A DNA stretch of 64,000 nucleotides. Origin: Pseudomonas sp. St316 (lineage in GTDB: Bacteria > Pseudomonadota > Gammaproteobacteria > Pseudomonadales > Pseudomonadaceae). The translations under genes and the position numbers were made by a program. Shown piece after piece: positions 25,451-33,614 of this stretch. The number at the start of each line of letters is the position of its first letter. Position 1 is the stretch's first letter. The notes beneath the pieces are model-generated. The model was not told where the DNA came from, ran no database searches, and saw nothing but the letters and a program-made list of their open reading frames with translations. The stretch is from contig NZ_AP021901.1 of NCBI RefSeq assembly GCF_018325905.1, forward strand, positions 4,464,001 through 4,528,000. The letters run 5' to 3'.

Positions 25451-26802
25451 GGTTCGATTTCCTCGAGGTCTGGTTTTGCGTCAGTCGGCGTGGACGGGAG
25501 ATCATCAGCGCTCTCGTCGTCAGGCAGCTCTGCGCCAAACTTGTCGATAGCGGCCTCAAGCCCGGGCATAACGCTCAGCTCGACCAGCAGGTTCACCGAA
25601 GCCGCCGAAAGCGCTTCCTCGGGAAACAGACCTGAGTCCTTCAGCGCCTTGATGGTGTCCGCCGTTGTCTTGCCGATTTCTGCCCGCTCCTTGGCCGTGG
25701 CCTGCCACAGCGGCGCCCAGACGTAATGGATTTCCTTCGGGCGGCTGCCCAGGGCGGACCGGATCAGGCACTCGTCCAGCACGCTCATGGCCGGCTTGAT
25801 GTCCAGCTTCTGGCGCGAGGCGACGTTGTCGTAGTAATTGCGGGTGTTCTCTTCGCCGTTTGCGCCCAGGCCTGTGGATGACTGGCCGAACATGCGGGTG
25901 CCCGGGATATCGAACGCGCCGGATACACCCTGCTCTGTCTTGGCGATCACCTCAGGCAGCGTGCCGAAGCTTGCCGATTTGGAGCTGTGTGTCTCCAGGC
26001 CGTCGAGGATCAGTGTGCCGTTGATGCCCTTCGCGGTCGCTGCCAGGCGCAGGCGCTCCAGCAACTGCCGCTCATAGTTCTTGTCCTGCATGCTGGACAT
26101 GAGGTTCGGGATGTTGATGACGTCGATCTTGGCCTCGTAGACCAGGCTCACCACGTTGGCGACCGTCTCGTCGTAGTGACGGACGGCCGGCATGGCGGAC
26201 AGCAGTACCGAATCACCCCAGCCGAAGCCGGTGCCGACGGCCAGTTCAGGGTCTGGGTGCGGCGTCCCGATGAAGATCACCAGGCGCGACGGGTGGATCT
26301 CGACCACGCTGCCCGGCAACCGGTAAGCCTTAGGCTTGCCGAAGCGGGGGCTCTGCGGGTCCTGCTCGATCTCGGTGGCGCTGAGTTGCCGCCGGGTCAT
26401 GACGGTCAGGTACTTGATGCCGCCCTTCCCAATCCGGTCGGGGTTGAGCTCGGACGCTGTATCGCGCTCACCGGTCCCGAGGAATACAGCAGCACCACCG
26501 AACAGGCGGGCCTTCAACAGGGCCTCAAGGGTCTTGCCCTTGACGTTCAGGCGCTCTTCCTCGGCCTCGATCAGCTCAATCTGATCCTTTTCAGCCTGCC
26601 AGTTGCGCCAGTTTCGGCACGCGTCCACCGCCGGGATGGTGACTCCCTTCTGCGCCGTCCACGATCCACGGAAGGCGTTCAGCAGTTGCTGGTCGTCCAT
26701 CTCGGGAATCGCATAGTAGGAGTGCGATGCCTTGTCCCGCGCAGTGCCCAGTCCCGCGACCAGGTTCTGCAGGCTGTCCTTGATGAAGGTGTATGCGCTC
26801 AT
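25447..26802 (-). CDS. Portal protein (DUF1073 family)
   Basis: The 451-residue protein matches DUF1073 portals. Recognisable parts are QNLVAGLGTARDKASHSYYAI at the start, ARLFGGAAVFLGTG, and the segment FGQSSTGLGANGEENTRNYYD, highly conserved in this family. It forms the dodecameric ring through which DNA is packaged and the tail attached. Some databases name this family after Acb1 anti-CBASS proteins; context here favours portal. The start overlaps the terminase stop by four bases. Confidence 0.88.
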   Translation of the reverse strand: MSAYTFIKDSLQNLVAGLGTARDKASHSYYAIPEMDDQQLLNAFRGSWTAQKGVTIPAVDACRNWRNWQAEKDQIELIEAEEERLNVKGKTLEALLKARLFGGAAVFLGTGERDTASELNPDRIGKGGIKYLTVMTRRQLSATEIEQDPQSPRFGKPKAYRLPGSVVEIHPSRLVIFIGTPHPDPELAVGTGFGWGDSVLLSAMPAVRHYDETVANVVSLVYEAKIDVINIPNLMSSMQDKNYERQLLERLRLAATAKGINGTLILDGLETHSSKSASFGTLPEVIAKTEQGVSGAFDIPGTRMFGQSSTGLGANGEENTRNYYDNVASRQKLDIKPAMSVLDECLIRSALGSRPKEIHYVWAPLWQATAKERAEIGKTTADTIKALKDSGLFPEEALSAASVNLLVELSVMPGLEAAIDKFGAELPDDESADDLPSTPTDAKPDLEEIEP

Positions 26803-28079
26803 TGGTTGCTCACGTTCGCGAGGGTGTAGCTGCCCGCAATCGGGAAGCGCTGGACAATGAAGTAACCGAGTGCGTCGACCGGGTCTTCAGTGCCGTCCTT
26901 GTTGGGTTCGCCTTTTTCGTCGTAGGCCTGCTGCTCAAGCACCTGGGTACTCACCGGGCAGTTGTCGGTGTTCACCAGGTAGCGGCGGCTCTGGTCGATG
27001 TTCAGGAACATGGCGTTGACTGCGAGCACCCTGTCGCGAACGGCAGGGTTCGATGGGTTCACCATGACCATGAACCCGGCGGCGCGGAGCAGGCTGTGGT
27101 CCGACTCGCTGCCGCTCACGCTCTTGCGGTTCTTGCCGCTGGCATCCGGGTAAACCGTGATGCTGTGGCCTGGGTACCGCCGCTTGAGCTCCACGATCAT
27201 GGCCGGCGTGTCGAAAAGGTGCGTGGCCTCTTCCAGCAGCAGCGGCAGGCCGTCACGGATGACATGCACCGTCGCGGCCATCCGGTTGATGTTGAAGTCC
27301 ATGCCGATGTGCAGCTGCTCGCCTGGTCGTATCGTTGCGTTGGTATGGTTCTTCTGGCGGCAGAAATTCGGGTACACGCTGCCCGACGTCAGGTTGACGA
27401 ACAGGCCATCGATGTACGCATCCACCAGGTTGGCCGGGTAGGACTTCCGCAGGGACGGGATGTAGTCCTTCGGAAGGTTCTTCGCATTCTGCCGCGTGGA
27501 AGCGTGCACGATGCCGTAGAACTGTCGCTGCGATGGGTCGGCCGCCAGTTCCTTGACGAACTTGCGATAGACCCAGTTGAAGCCCTCAGGTGTCGTGGTG
27601 ACATCAATGGTGTTTTGATCGCGGCCAAGCCAGACCGTCGACATCCGCGCAATGATCTTCTTCCAGGCGCTGTCGGCCTTCTTGATCGGCATGCAGTCGA
27701 TCTCGTCGACCAAGGCATGGGCGATGTTGAATCCGACGATTCGGTGCGGGTGCTCCATGCTCTTGCAGATGATCGTGGAAAGGCATCGGCCTTTCTTGTC
27801 ACGCAGATACACGCGCTTGTTGCTGGCAACGATGTCGGCGAATAGCCCGAACGCTTCTGCAACCCCTGGCAAGGTGTCGTAGAAAATGTCGGTGATCTGC
27901 GGATAGGTGGGGGCAAAGTAGCCCTGAGGAATCCCAGGAAACTCCAGCGCGTTGATACACATCCGCACGCAGCCAACGAAGGTCTTACCGCTGCGGTAGC
28001 CTCCCACGAAGGCCATGAACTTGTTGTGGCTGTTGATGAACTCAAATTGAGGCTTGTTCAGCATCAGGATCGCTTGCAT
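26799..28079 (-). CDS. Terminase large subunit
   Basis: The packaging motor combines an ATPase and a nuclease. The 426-residue protein has Walker A GGYRSGKT near residue 27, Walker B HALVDEID, and the RNase H-like nuclease segment starting HIGMDFNINRMAATVH with the catalytic aspartate in GMDF. The ATG at MQAILMLN is preferred to an upstream TTG. It overlaps the small subunit gene by 38 bases. The fold group appears to be the headful-type terminases, but the packaging mode cannot be settled by reading. Confidence 0.92.
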   Translation of the reverse strand: MQAILMLNKPQFEFINSHNKFMAFVGGYRSGKTFVGCVRMCINALEFPGIPQGYFAPTYPQITDIFYDTLPGVAEAFGLFADIVASNKRVYLRDKKGRCLSTIICKSMEHPHRIVGFNIAHALVDEIDCMPIKKADSAWKKIIARMSTVWLGRDQNTIDVTTTPEGFNWVYRKFVKELAADPSQRQFYGIVHASTRQNAKNLPKDYIPSLRKSYPANLVDAYIDGLFVNLTSGSVYPNFCRQKNHTNATIRPGEQLHIGMDFNINRMAATVHVIRDGLPLLLEEATHLFDTPAMIVELKRRYPGHSITVYPDASGKNRKSVSGSESDHSLLRAAGFMVMVNPSNPAVRDRVLAVNAMFLNIDQSRRYLVNTDNCPVSTQVLEQQAYDEKGEPNKDGTEDPVDALGYFIVQRFPIAGSYTLANVSNQ

Positions 28080-28575
28080 CTTCAACCCCGATGATTACTT
28101 GCTTAGGCTCGGGCAGGCCCTTATCCGGGTCCTCCAGTTCGCGCTGTAGCTTCTGAATGCTCAACCGCTTGATCTCGTCGTCGAGTGACTTGTCTGGTTC
28201 CACGCGACGATTGACGAAGGCGTCACCCATCTCCTTCGCGGCCTGCTCCAGGATCTGCATAGCCAGGCCGATATTCTTCATCGTCTCGGCCTTCTCCACG
28301 AAACGATTCATGGCGCGTAGCCGATAAGCGCGGTTGGCTATGGGTATCTCTGCGGTTTGCTCGCGGAAGCGCTTCCGGGTGTCGTGGAATAGGGTTTGCC
28401 ACTTGAGCGCCAGATGGGAGCCGGCACGCTTTGTGGGGTCATGCTGCTCGACCTGCTGACGGGTCACGTCCACGTCAAATTCTTGCTTCACCGCCTGTGA
28501 GACCTGGCTCGGGGTGTCGAAACACGCCAAGGCCTGAACGATGAAGCTCTTCACCTCATTTTTCAGGGCTGCCAT
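28042..28575 (-). CDS. Terminase small subunit (DUF2280-like)
   Basis: The 177-residue protein has an N-terminal helix-turn-helix-like region (QALACFDTPSQVSQAVKQEF DVDVTRQQVEQHDP) and a helical C-terminus, matching DUF2280 proteins that act as small terminases. It would recognise the pac or cos site and load the large subunit. Position directly before the large subunit supports the call. Confidence 0.85.
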   Translation of the reverse strand: MAALKNEVKSFIVQALACFDTPSQVSQAVKQEFDVDVTRQQVEQHDPTKRAGSHLALKWQTLFHDTRKRFREQTAEIPIANRAYRLRAMNRFVEKAETMKNIGLAMQILEQAAKEMGDAFVNRRVEPDKSLDDEIKRLSIQKLQRELEDPDKGLPEPKQVIIGVEDASDPDAEQASI

Positions 28576-28606
28576 AAGTTAGATTCCGTCTCACGCCTGT
28601 CTTACA

Positions 28607-29230
28607 TCAGGCCAACTTGAGCAGACAGGTTCCGCAGGCCCTCGATATGTTCAATTTCCCCACCTCAGCAGGATTTTTTGCAGCCTCCACCAACGCTTGA
28701 ACGTCAGGGCTTGCACCATACCGACGCACCACGCCGACGAACTCCTCTACGTCGTGCCCGCGCATCTCAAGCTTGGGCAGACCGTCCTGGGTGAACTTGG
28801 GGGTGCCGTACTGATCCTTGGCCTGGGCGATGTGGTACAGCTCATGCTCAACCAGCGCGCAGAAGTCGGTGTCACTGCACTGGGCGCAGTAGTCGGCAGC
28901 CAGGGTGATGATGTAGGCCGGCACATCGCCGAACCAATCACGCATCTGCTGCACCATCCTGGCCTTCTGCCAACCACCCGCACGAAATGCAACCTGCTCG
29001 GCCTGGCCCAGGACTGTGCGGCCCTGCTTGTTGAAGCTCGACGATGCCCACATGACGCAGATGTCTGCGTCCAGTAGGTGAGCGTGGTCTGGGTTGTGGA
29101 TGCTGCCGGTTTCGGCAAGGATCTCGGCCTGTAGCCATTCCCATACTTCGGGGGCTGGGGTCAGACGGATACCGAAGTCGGACAACTCGGAAAGCTCAAC
29201 CAGTGAAGGTGGAGGGTATGGCCTATCCAT
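28607..29230 (-). CDS. Putative zinc metallopeptidase
   Basis: The 207-residue protein carries HELYHIAQAKD (about residue 127), a gluzincin-type HExxH motif. It matches a family of phage 'putative metallopeptidases' coded near terminases. Other conserved text is DADICVMWASSSFNKQGRTVLGQ and LEMRGHDVEEFVGVVRRYG. The start MDRPYPPPS follows GGAGGGAGTC. The substrate and role are unknown; it lies between holins and terminase in the late operon. Confidence 0.75.
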   Translation of the reverse strand: MDRPYPPPSLVELSELSDFGIRLTPAPEVWEWLQAEILAETGSIHNPDHAHLLDADICVMWASSSFNKQGRTVLGQAEQVAFRAGGWQKARMVQQMRDWFGDVPAYIITLAADYCAQCSDTDFCALVEHELYHIAQAKDQYGTPKFTQDGLPKLEMRGHDVEEFVGVVRRYGASPDVQALVEAAKNPAEVGKLNISRACGTCLLKLA

Positions 29231-29284
29231 GACTCCCTCCAATGTACGCGCCACAACTTGGCGCATTCGAAAACGTGGCGCGGA

Positions 29285-29629
29285 TTACTGCTTGCGGCGC
29301 TCGATGCCTTCAGGCGCCTTCGGGCACCCCATGCAGTGTTCACAGTTGAGCGCCCGGCAGAGCCAAGCCTTGACCCGCTGCCAGTACGTGACCATGAACA
29401 GATGGCGGACGCCGGCCAGGGCCAGGGAAATGTGCAGGGTCAGCCCCGCAGTGGTCGGGCCGAACAGAAAGCTGTTGTGCCCAGTGGTGACCACATAGGC
29501 GCTGATGGCAATCGTCGAGTAGATCAGCTTCCCGAGGATGCCGTCCCTTACCTTCCCGCTTACCACGCACCAGAACGCCCACAACGCAATGAAGGCGCAG
29601 GCGACAGAGTTGATCAGTTCAAGATTCAT
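29285..29629 (-). CDS. Holin-like membrane protein
   Basis: The 114-residue protein has three hydrophobic segments (about residues 5-24, 33-52 and 57-80) and a basic, cysteine-containing cytoplasmic tail (NCEHCMGCPKAPEGIERRK). Size and topology fit a holin or its regulator. It overlaps the preceding holin-like gene by four bases, so the two probably work as a pair, e.g. holin and antiholin. Confidence 0.65.
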   Translation of the reverse strand: MNLELINSVACAFIALWAFWCVVSGKVRDGILGKLIYSTIAISAYVVTTGHNSFLFGPTTAGLTLHISLALAGVRHLFMVTYWQRVKAWLCRALNCEHCMGCPKAPEGIERRKQ

Positions 29630-29955
29630 GGTGGGTTGCCTCCCCCGAACCGCTGGCGGATGAACGCCCAGAGGTCAGCGGCTTTGATGGCCCGGGTGAT
29701 TGCAGCAATGAGCGATCCGCCGAAGGTCCCCAGGAGGAAACCCACACCAGCCACACTGCGCGGCTCGACCACTCCGAAATAGGAACTGATCAGGCCCGTC
29801 AGGTAATGGGCGCAGACAGCACCCGAGAAAATGAAGATGGCCCAGGCCTTTCGGTCTACCAGGTCGTCCCGGTGCCAGAAGCTGGCAGCGATCGCACCTA
29901 GCAATCCGGCGAATGCCCAGTCGAGCTTATCGAACAGGCGCTGTAGAAACTCCAT
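29626..29955 (-). CDS. Putative holin
   Basis: The 109-residue protein starts MEFLQRLFDKLDWAFAGLLG and has about three hydrophobic stretches, resembling a holin family common in Pseudomonas siphophages. It is the first gene of the leftward late operon. The endolysin and spanins are at the other end of this operon, about 25 kb away, so the lysis genes are split. Confidence 0.68.
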   Translation of the reverse strand: MEFLQRLFDKLDWAFAGLLGAIAASFWHRDDLVDRKAWAIFIFSGAVCAHYLTGLISSYFGVVEPRSVAGVGFLLGTFGGSLIAAITRAIKAADLWAFIRQRFGGGNPP

Positions 29956-29987
29956 GCGCTCGACTCCGTGGGCATGACTAAAAGTAT

Positions 29988-30036
29988 CTCTAGGCGCATA
30001 AACACATTTGCTATCTTATGCGCCTAGAGGTATAAT
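29988..30036 (+). promoter_or_regulatory. hicAB promoter with palindromic operator
   Basis: A sigma-70 type promoter is visible: -35 TTGCTA at 30008-30013, 17-bp spacer, -10 TATAAT at 30031-30036. Two perfect 14-bp inverted arms (CTCTAGGCGCATAA at 29988-30001 and its complement at 30016-30029) flank the -35 box, the right arm filling the spacer. This fits autorepression by the HicB antitoxin. Confidence 0.85.
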
Positions 30037-30065
30037 TTCCCCATCAACTAAACAAGGAGATGGAG

Positions 30066-30248
30066 GTGCAAAGCAGGCAGTTGATAAAGGAGCTTGAAGC
30101 CGCTGGATGGGTTCTAGATCGAGTAACCGGAAGCCACCACATGTTCAAGCATCCAAACAGACCCCAAACAGTTCCCGTGCCACACCCCAAGAAAGACCTA
30201 CCAATCGGAACTGTAAGGGCCATCAAGAAACTAGCCGGGTTGATATAG
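30066..30248 (+). CDS. hicA: HicA-family mRNA interferase toxin
   Basis: The 60-residue protein is a dsRBD-like HicA toxin that blocks translation by cutting mRNA. The key GSHHMFKHP motif contains the catalytic histidine, and IGTVRAIKKLAGL closes the fold. The GTG start is chosen because AAGGAG lies six bases upstream; an in-frame ATG six bases earlier would abut the ribosome site. hicB follows after 37 bases. Confidence 0.9.
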   Translation: MQSRQLIKELEAAGWVLDRVTGSHHMFKHPNRPQTVPVPHPKKDLPIGTVRAIKKLAGLI

Positions 30249-30285
30249 CCCGGCTTCACCCTTCGCACCTCCTGAGGAGATACAT

Positions 30286-30687
30286 ATGCAATACCCAATC
30301 TGCATCGAATGGGGCGACGAAAACACCGCCACCGGCATTCAGATTCCTGACATCCCCGGTGCAATTACAGCCGGCGACACATTCGAGGAGGCGTACAGCG
30401 CTGCCGTCGAGATCGCCAACATCATGCTTGAGGAGATCGCATCAAGCGGCGCACCTATTCCAATGCCATCTCCAACCGCCAAACACCGGAGCAATCCAGA
30501 GTTTTCCGATATGGGCTGGGGCATGCTGGAGGTGGACATCACGCCATACCTGGGGAAAACCGAAAAGGTTAACGTGACACTGCCTGGCTTTGTTGTGCAG
30601 CAGATCGACCGCTTCGTCCGCGACCACAACATCAAAAGTCGCTCATCTTTCCTGGCCGATGCAGCCATGGAAAAGCTGGGACGGTAA
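30286..30687 (+). CDS. hicB: HicB-family antitoxin
   Basis: The 133-residue antitoxin has the N-terminal degraded RNase H-like domain (MQYPICIEWGDENTATGIQIPDIPG and AGDTFEEAYSAA) that masks HicA, and a C-terminal ribbon-helix-helix DNA-binding part (VNVTLPGFVVQQIDRFVRDH, SRSSFLADAAM). The latter should bind the palindrome at the promoter. The pair is an accessory cassette set against the late operon. Confidence 0.92.
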   Translation: MQYPICIEWGDENTATGIQIPDIPGAITAGDTFEEAYSAAVEIANIMLEEIASSGAPIPMPSPTAKHRSNPEFSDMGWGMLEVDITPYLGKTEKVNVTLPGFVVQQIDRFVRDHNIKSRSSFLADAAMEKLGR

Positions 30688-30931
30688 CAACCTCAGTGAA
30701 TGCTGAGGCCCTGAATAGGTGCGCGGTCTTTCCCACCGTCCGCCAAAGGCCTTCCCAGCGTCGACGCCCTACTGCATCGATCTCGCTGATCCAGTCTCGC
30801 GCCGCTCTGCAGCAAATTGGTGTGGACAGAGCGCGCGGGCTGCCGGTGTTCTTTCGTGACGCGTGACTTCCGGCAATACCGCGTCCAGGTTGCCCGAAGG
30901 CTGCCCTGGCTACAGGTGAATTTCAGGCAAT

Positions 30932-30956
30932 AAAAAGCCCGACACAATGGCCGGGC
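30932..30956 (-). terminator. Minus-strand terminator, candidate tR'
   Basis: On the minus strand AGCCCG/CGGGCT is followed by five T. It lies 70 bases past the Q-position gene and about 45 bases past a candidate promoter. This is where lambda has pR'-tR', the terminator that Q protein overrides to turn on the late genes. The rest of 30688-30931 contains no gene I can support. Confidence 0.65.
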
Positions 30957-31001
30957 TGATTACCCAATCCTCGAAACACGCAGGAATGACAGGATGGGCT
31001 A

Positions 31002-31031
31002 ATAATGGCTCATTGGCTCAACTGGAGTCAA
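31002..31031 (-). promoter_or_regulatory. Candidate late promoter (pR'-like)
   Basis: On the minus strand TTGACT (31026-31031) is followed after 18 bases by CATTAT (31002-31007). It overlaps the end of the Q-position gene and fires toward the terminator at 30932-30956 and the late genes. The -10 is weak (four of six), so this is a positional inference. Confidence 0.5.
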
Positions 31032-31573
31032 GCGGCTTTTGCGTCGATCAACCCCTCTGCATCCAGGAGGATTTGCGCGGAGACCAAAGCCTCGTCCACC
31101 TCCCGCTCCAGAGCCTTGCGAATGTCGCGCCTCCAGCGCTCTTGGGTCTTGATCGGGTGTGGCTCGTTCGACCAGTTGTCCATTTCGTACCACCCAGCTG
31201 GCAGGACGTTGGTCGACCGCTTTCCGTCCACCCCTGGCAGTTTCGGCAACGCCCAGGTCACGATGGCGCAGTGAAGGAAACGCTCCGGCGCCGGCGAGCG
31301 CGTTGCCTTCGTCAACTCGGTGATGGCGGCATGCTTACGCTCGGTGTGGGTCGAGTACTTCGCTACCAGCGCCCGCCAGTGCGGCGGCGACAGCGTCTTG
31401 TGCAGCCGGCTGAACACCCAGCAGTCCTGAAGGAATGCAGCCTCCTTGCCGACGATTTCCCCCTTCTGCTTGGCGCACTGAACCTTCGGCTCGAAATCAC
31501 ACCCGCCGGCGGAGTTGATGGTCTCGGCGGCCAGGGCCCGGACTACTGCGGAAATCACGTTGCGATAGGTCAT
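31028..31573 (-). CDS. Phage protein in the position of late antiterminator Q
   Basis: The 181-residue protein is not confidently recognised. It has a conserved-looking LQDCWVFSRLHKTLSPPHWRA-type region (about residues 48-68), a KYSTHTERKHAAI stretch, and a C-terminal basic helix. It is the last gene of the leftward early operon, immediately after ninG, and is followed by a promoter and terminator, the same context as lambda Q. A Q-like function is inferred from position only. Confidence 0.6.
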   Translation of the reverse strand: MTYRNVISAVVRALAAETINSAGGCDFEPKVQCAKQKGEIVGKEAAFLQDCWVFSRLHKTLSPPHWRALVAKYSTHTERKHAAITELTKATRSPAPERFLHCAIVTWALPKLPGVDGKRSTNVLPAGWYEMDNWSNEPHPIKTQERWRRDIRKALEREVDEALVSAQILLDAEGLIDAKAA

Positions 31574-32226
31574 GCTGCAGCCCTCTTGAGTTCGCGGGTC
31601 TTGGCCCGGTATTCGGCGGTGATTGCCTTGAGTTCTTCGACGGTGTATTTGCGTGGCTCATGATCGGCTTCAAGGGCCTCAACCGCCTCCAGGCCGATCC
31701 GGGCGATAAGGCCGGTGCGGAATCCCTGGGAAACGGTGTAGCCCTTGCGAGCGTGCATGTAGGAGCCCGAGTTACAGGCTTTGCACTGAAGCCAGATATT
31801 GGTCGGCTCCAGGCGAAGCTCTGGTCGGGCACCTTTGCCCATGAAGTGGCCGGCATCGAACGCACCGCCGACCTTCCAACCCTGCGCCGCCAGAATCGAT
31901 TCCTGCGACTCGCCGCAACTGATGCATCCACTGCCTATGCTCAGCTCGTAGGTGCGTCGGTAGTCGCGCACGGCCTTCTCTGCATCCTTGAGGTGGTCAC
32001 CGCGACTCTTCAAAGCCTCCTTCCGGACCTTGATCTCCCGGCGCTCGACCTGAGCCAGGGCCTTGCGCTTCTTCTCCTGCTTGGCCCGGGCAATGGCGAC
32101 GCCACAGTCAGGTGAGCACCAGGTTTGAAAACTTGCTCGAGGGACAAATGAGGCCCTGCACGTTTGAACAGCGCATTTTTTTGGGCGTGGTTGCTTGGCT
32201 GTGAGACTGTTGGCTGTACGGCTCAT
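31570..32226 (-). CDS. ninG: NinG/Rap recombination protein
   Basis: The 218-residue protein is homologous to lambda NinG (Rap), a structure-specific endonuclease that resolves Holliday junctions and D-loops. It has an N-terminal zinc ribbon (KCAVQTCRAS, WCSPDCG) and a central HNH-like region (SGCISCGE, FDAGHFMGKGARPELR, QCKACNSG). It overlaps neighbouring genes by four bases on both sides. Confidence 0.92.
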   Translation of the reverse strand: MSRTANSLTAKQPRPKKCAVQTCRASFVPRASFQTWCSPDCGVAIARAKQEKKRKALAQVERREIKVRKEALKSRGDHLKDAEKAVRDYRRTYELSIGSGCISCGESQESILAAQGWKVGGAFDAGHFMGKGARPELRLEPTNIWLQCKACNSGSYMHARKGYTVSQGFRTGLIARIGLEAVEALEADHEPRKYTVEELKAITAEYRAKTRELKRAAA

Positions 32227-32444
32227 GCCGCCTCCCCGAACATATCCAGTTGACCGCGCGGCACGTCGAGATACGTCTGCGCCCGGCGATGCGTCATGTT
32301 CTTGCGGAATGCTGCGCGCTCAAGGCGGCGATCAGCAGGGCCAGCGCCGTTGTATCGGCAGAACGCCAAGCTTGAACGAGCCCGGTCCGACCAGAACTGG
32401 CGATTTGCTTTAGGGCATTGGCTGATTTCTTCGAGAGTTGTCAT
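32223..32444 (-). CDS. Small phage protein between ninB and ninG
   Basis: The 73-residue protein begins MTTLEEISQCPKANRQFW; its ATG overlaps the ninB stop (ATGA). It is basic (RRLERAAFRKNMTHRRAQ) and ends DVPRGQLDMFGEAA. Proteins of this type occur in nin regions of Pseudomonas phages without known function. Confidence 0.6.
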   Translation of the reverse strand: MTTLEEISQCPKANRQFWSDRARSSLAFCRYNGAGPADRRLERAAFRKNMTHRRAQTYLDVPRGQLDMFGEAA

Positions 32445-32908
32445 GCTGCCGCCTCCCATTGCTCTGGCATCTGCCCTTTCGGCTCGCTCCAGGTGACACC
32501 CTTCTCGGCGCCGAAGACGTACATGCACTCGATCACGTCGCCCAGCTCAGCCACGGTCATGCGCCTAGTGCTCTCCCCCAGCATCACCACGCCGCCGTTG
32601 ATGCCCTGAGCCATTCGGATCTCCTGGCGAGCTGCGGCGGTCATGAGGGCCTTCCAGTCCTCGCTGTCGAGCTTCTGCATGACGCCGTTAACCGGCCAAC
32701 CGACCTGGCGGGAGATATCGCCCAGCATTGCCCACAGCTTGGCGTTCTGCTCCAGGGTGCGGCGGGACTTCACCGGGCGAACGATGATCTCAACGGCGCC
32801 GGCGGTGGCCAGCTCAGTGGCGAACAGGTAGGCCAGGCGGAACACTTCGCGGATGCGGCTTTGACCGGATGACCAGAAGTGGCGGGGCTTGTGGATTACG
32901 TTGGTCAT
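32441..32908 (-). CDS. ninB: NinB recombination protein
   Basis: The 155-residue protein is homologous to lambda NinB/Orf, a single-strand DNA-binding recombination mediator that replaces RecFOR. The region RPVKSRRTLEQNAKLWAMLG followed by a DW-containing helix (SEDWKALMTAA) is the family signature. The ATG at MTNVIHKPR follows GGAGGAAAAAGCC, preferred to an ATG five codons upstream. Confidence 0.92.
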   Translation of the reverse strand: MTNVIHKPRHFWSSGQSRIREVFRLAYLFATELATAGAVEIIVRPVKSRRTLEQNAKLWAMLGDISRQVGWPVNGVMQKLDSEDWKALMTAAARQEIRMAQGINGGVVMLGESTRRMTVAELGDVIECMYVFGAEKGVTWSEPKGQMPEQWEAAA

Positions 32909-33108
32909 GGCTTTTTCCTCCATGGCAAGAAGGCCGCCCGGGCGAGCATGCTCATCTCGGCGAAGTCGCTACGGTTCTGCCAGAGGATTGCAGCGGCAAA
33001 AATGAATGGTGCAACCGGGAGCATCGCCAAGCAGAAGGCGCGGGCCGCAAGCGGATACTTGGTCATCCAAGGGCGGATACCTCTTGGGTTGAAGGTCGGG
33101 ATTCTCAT
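32905..33108 (-). CDS. Small membrane protein
   Basis: The 67-residue protein has one clear hydrophobic segment (about residues 24-44, AFCLAMLPVAPFIFAAAIL) between basic ends. The start MRIPTFNPRG follows GGGAGAGCAGTC, and the gene overlaps neighbours by four bases on both sides. Function unknown. Confidence 0.6.
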   Translation of the reverse strand: MRIPTFNPRGIRPWMTKYPLAARAFCLAMLPVAPFIFAAAILWQNRSDFAEMSMLARAAFLPWRKKP

Positions 33109-33614
33109 GACTGCTCTCCCTGGCCCATGGCGGCGAGTAGGTCGTCGCACTTCTTCACAACTGAGTCCAAGTTGGCCTGGCGCAGCGGGCGGTAGGTCGC
33201 CATACACTGGCGATGCTCGTCCGCTTCTGTATTGGCCGAGTCGCGTAGGGTTTCGAACAGTTCCATATCGCAGAGGACTTTGCCCTCGCGTCCACGGCGC
33301 AGCGCCTCGCACTCAGCCTTCAGCTCAGCATTCACCCGCTCGTAGGCTTCGTAGCCGGTCTTGAGGCCGGCGATCTCTGCGCGGAGTTCGTTCTGACGCT
33401 CGATCACAGCCTTGTAAGCGATCAGATCGTTCTTTGCTTCGCGCTCAAACCGCTCGTTCTCGGCCAGTACCTCAAGCGCCACTTCCTCGAGCGTCTGCTT
33501 GCCCAGGAAATCCTCCAGCGCTTGAGAATTGTCCAGCCAGTCAGGTGACGATGCGCTCCAAGCGGCGACCTCGGCCCACAGCAGCTTGTGGAGTTTTTGC
33601 TTGTCGATGGTCAT
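33105..33614 (-). CDS. Coiled-coil phage protein
   Basis: The 169-residue protein starts MTIDKQKLHKLLWAEVAAW. The middle (about 45-115) is a charged coiled coil (ELRAEIAGLKTGYEAYERVN). It lies between the P-like gene and a small membrane protein in the leftward early operon, with four-base overlaps. No known function. Confidence 0.6.
   Translation of the reverse strand: MTIDKQKLHKLLWAEVAAWSASSPDWLDNSQALEDFLGKQTLEEVALEVLAENERFEREAKNDLIAYKAVIERQNELRAEIAGLKTGYEAYERVNAELKAECEALRRGREGKVLCDMELFETLRDSANTEADEHRQCMATYRPLRQANLDSVVKKCDDLLAAMGQGEQS

Noticed and set aside
30693..30947. 84-residue minus-strand frame right of hicB
   Set aside because: No ribosome site, ends beside the candidate terminator, and its composition resembles noncoding sequence.
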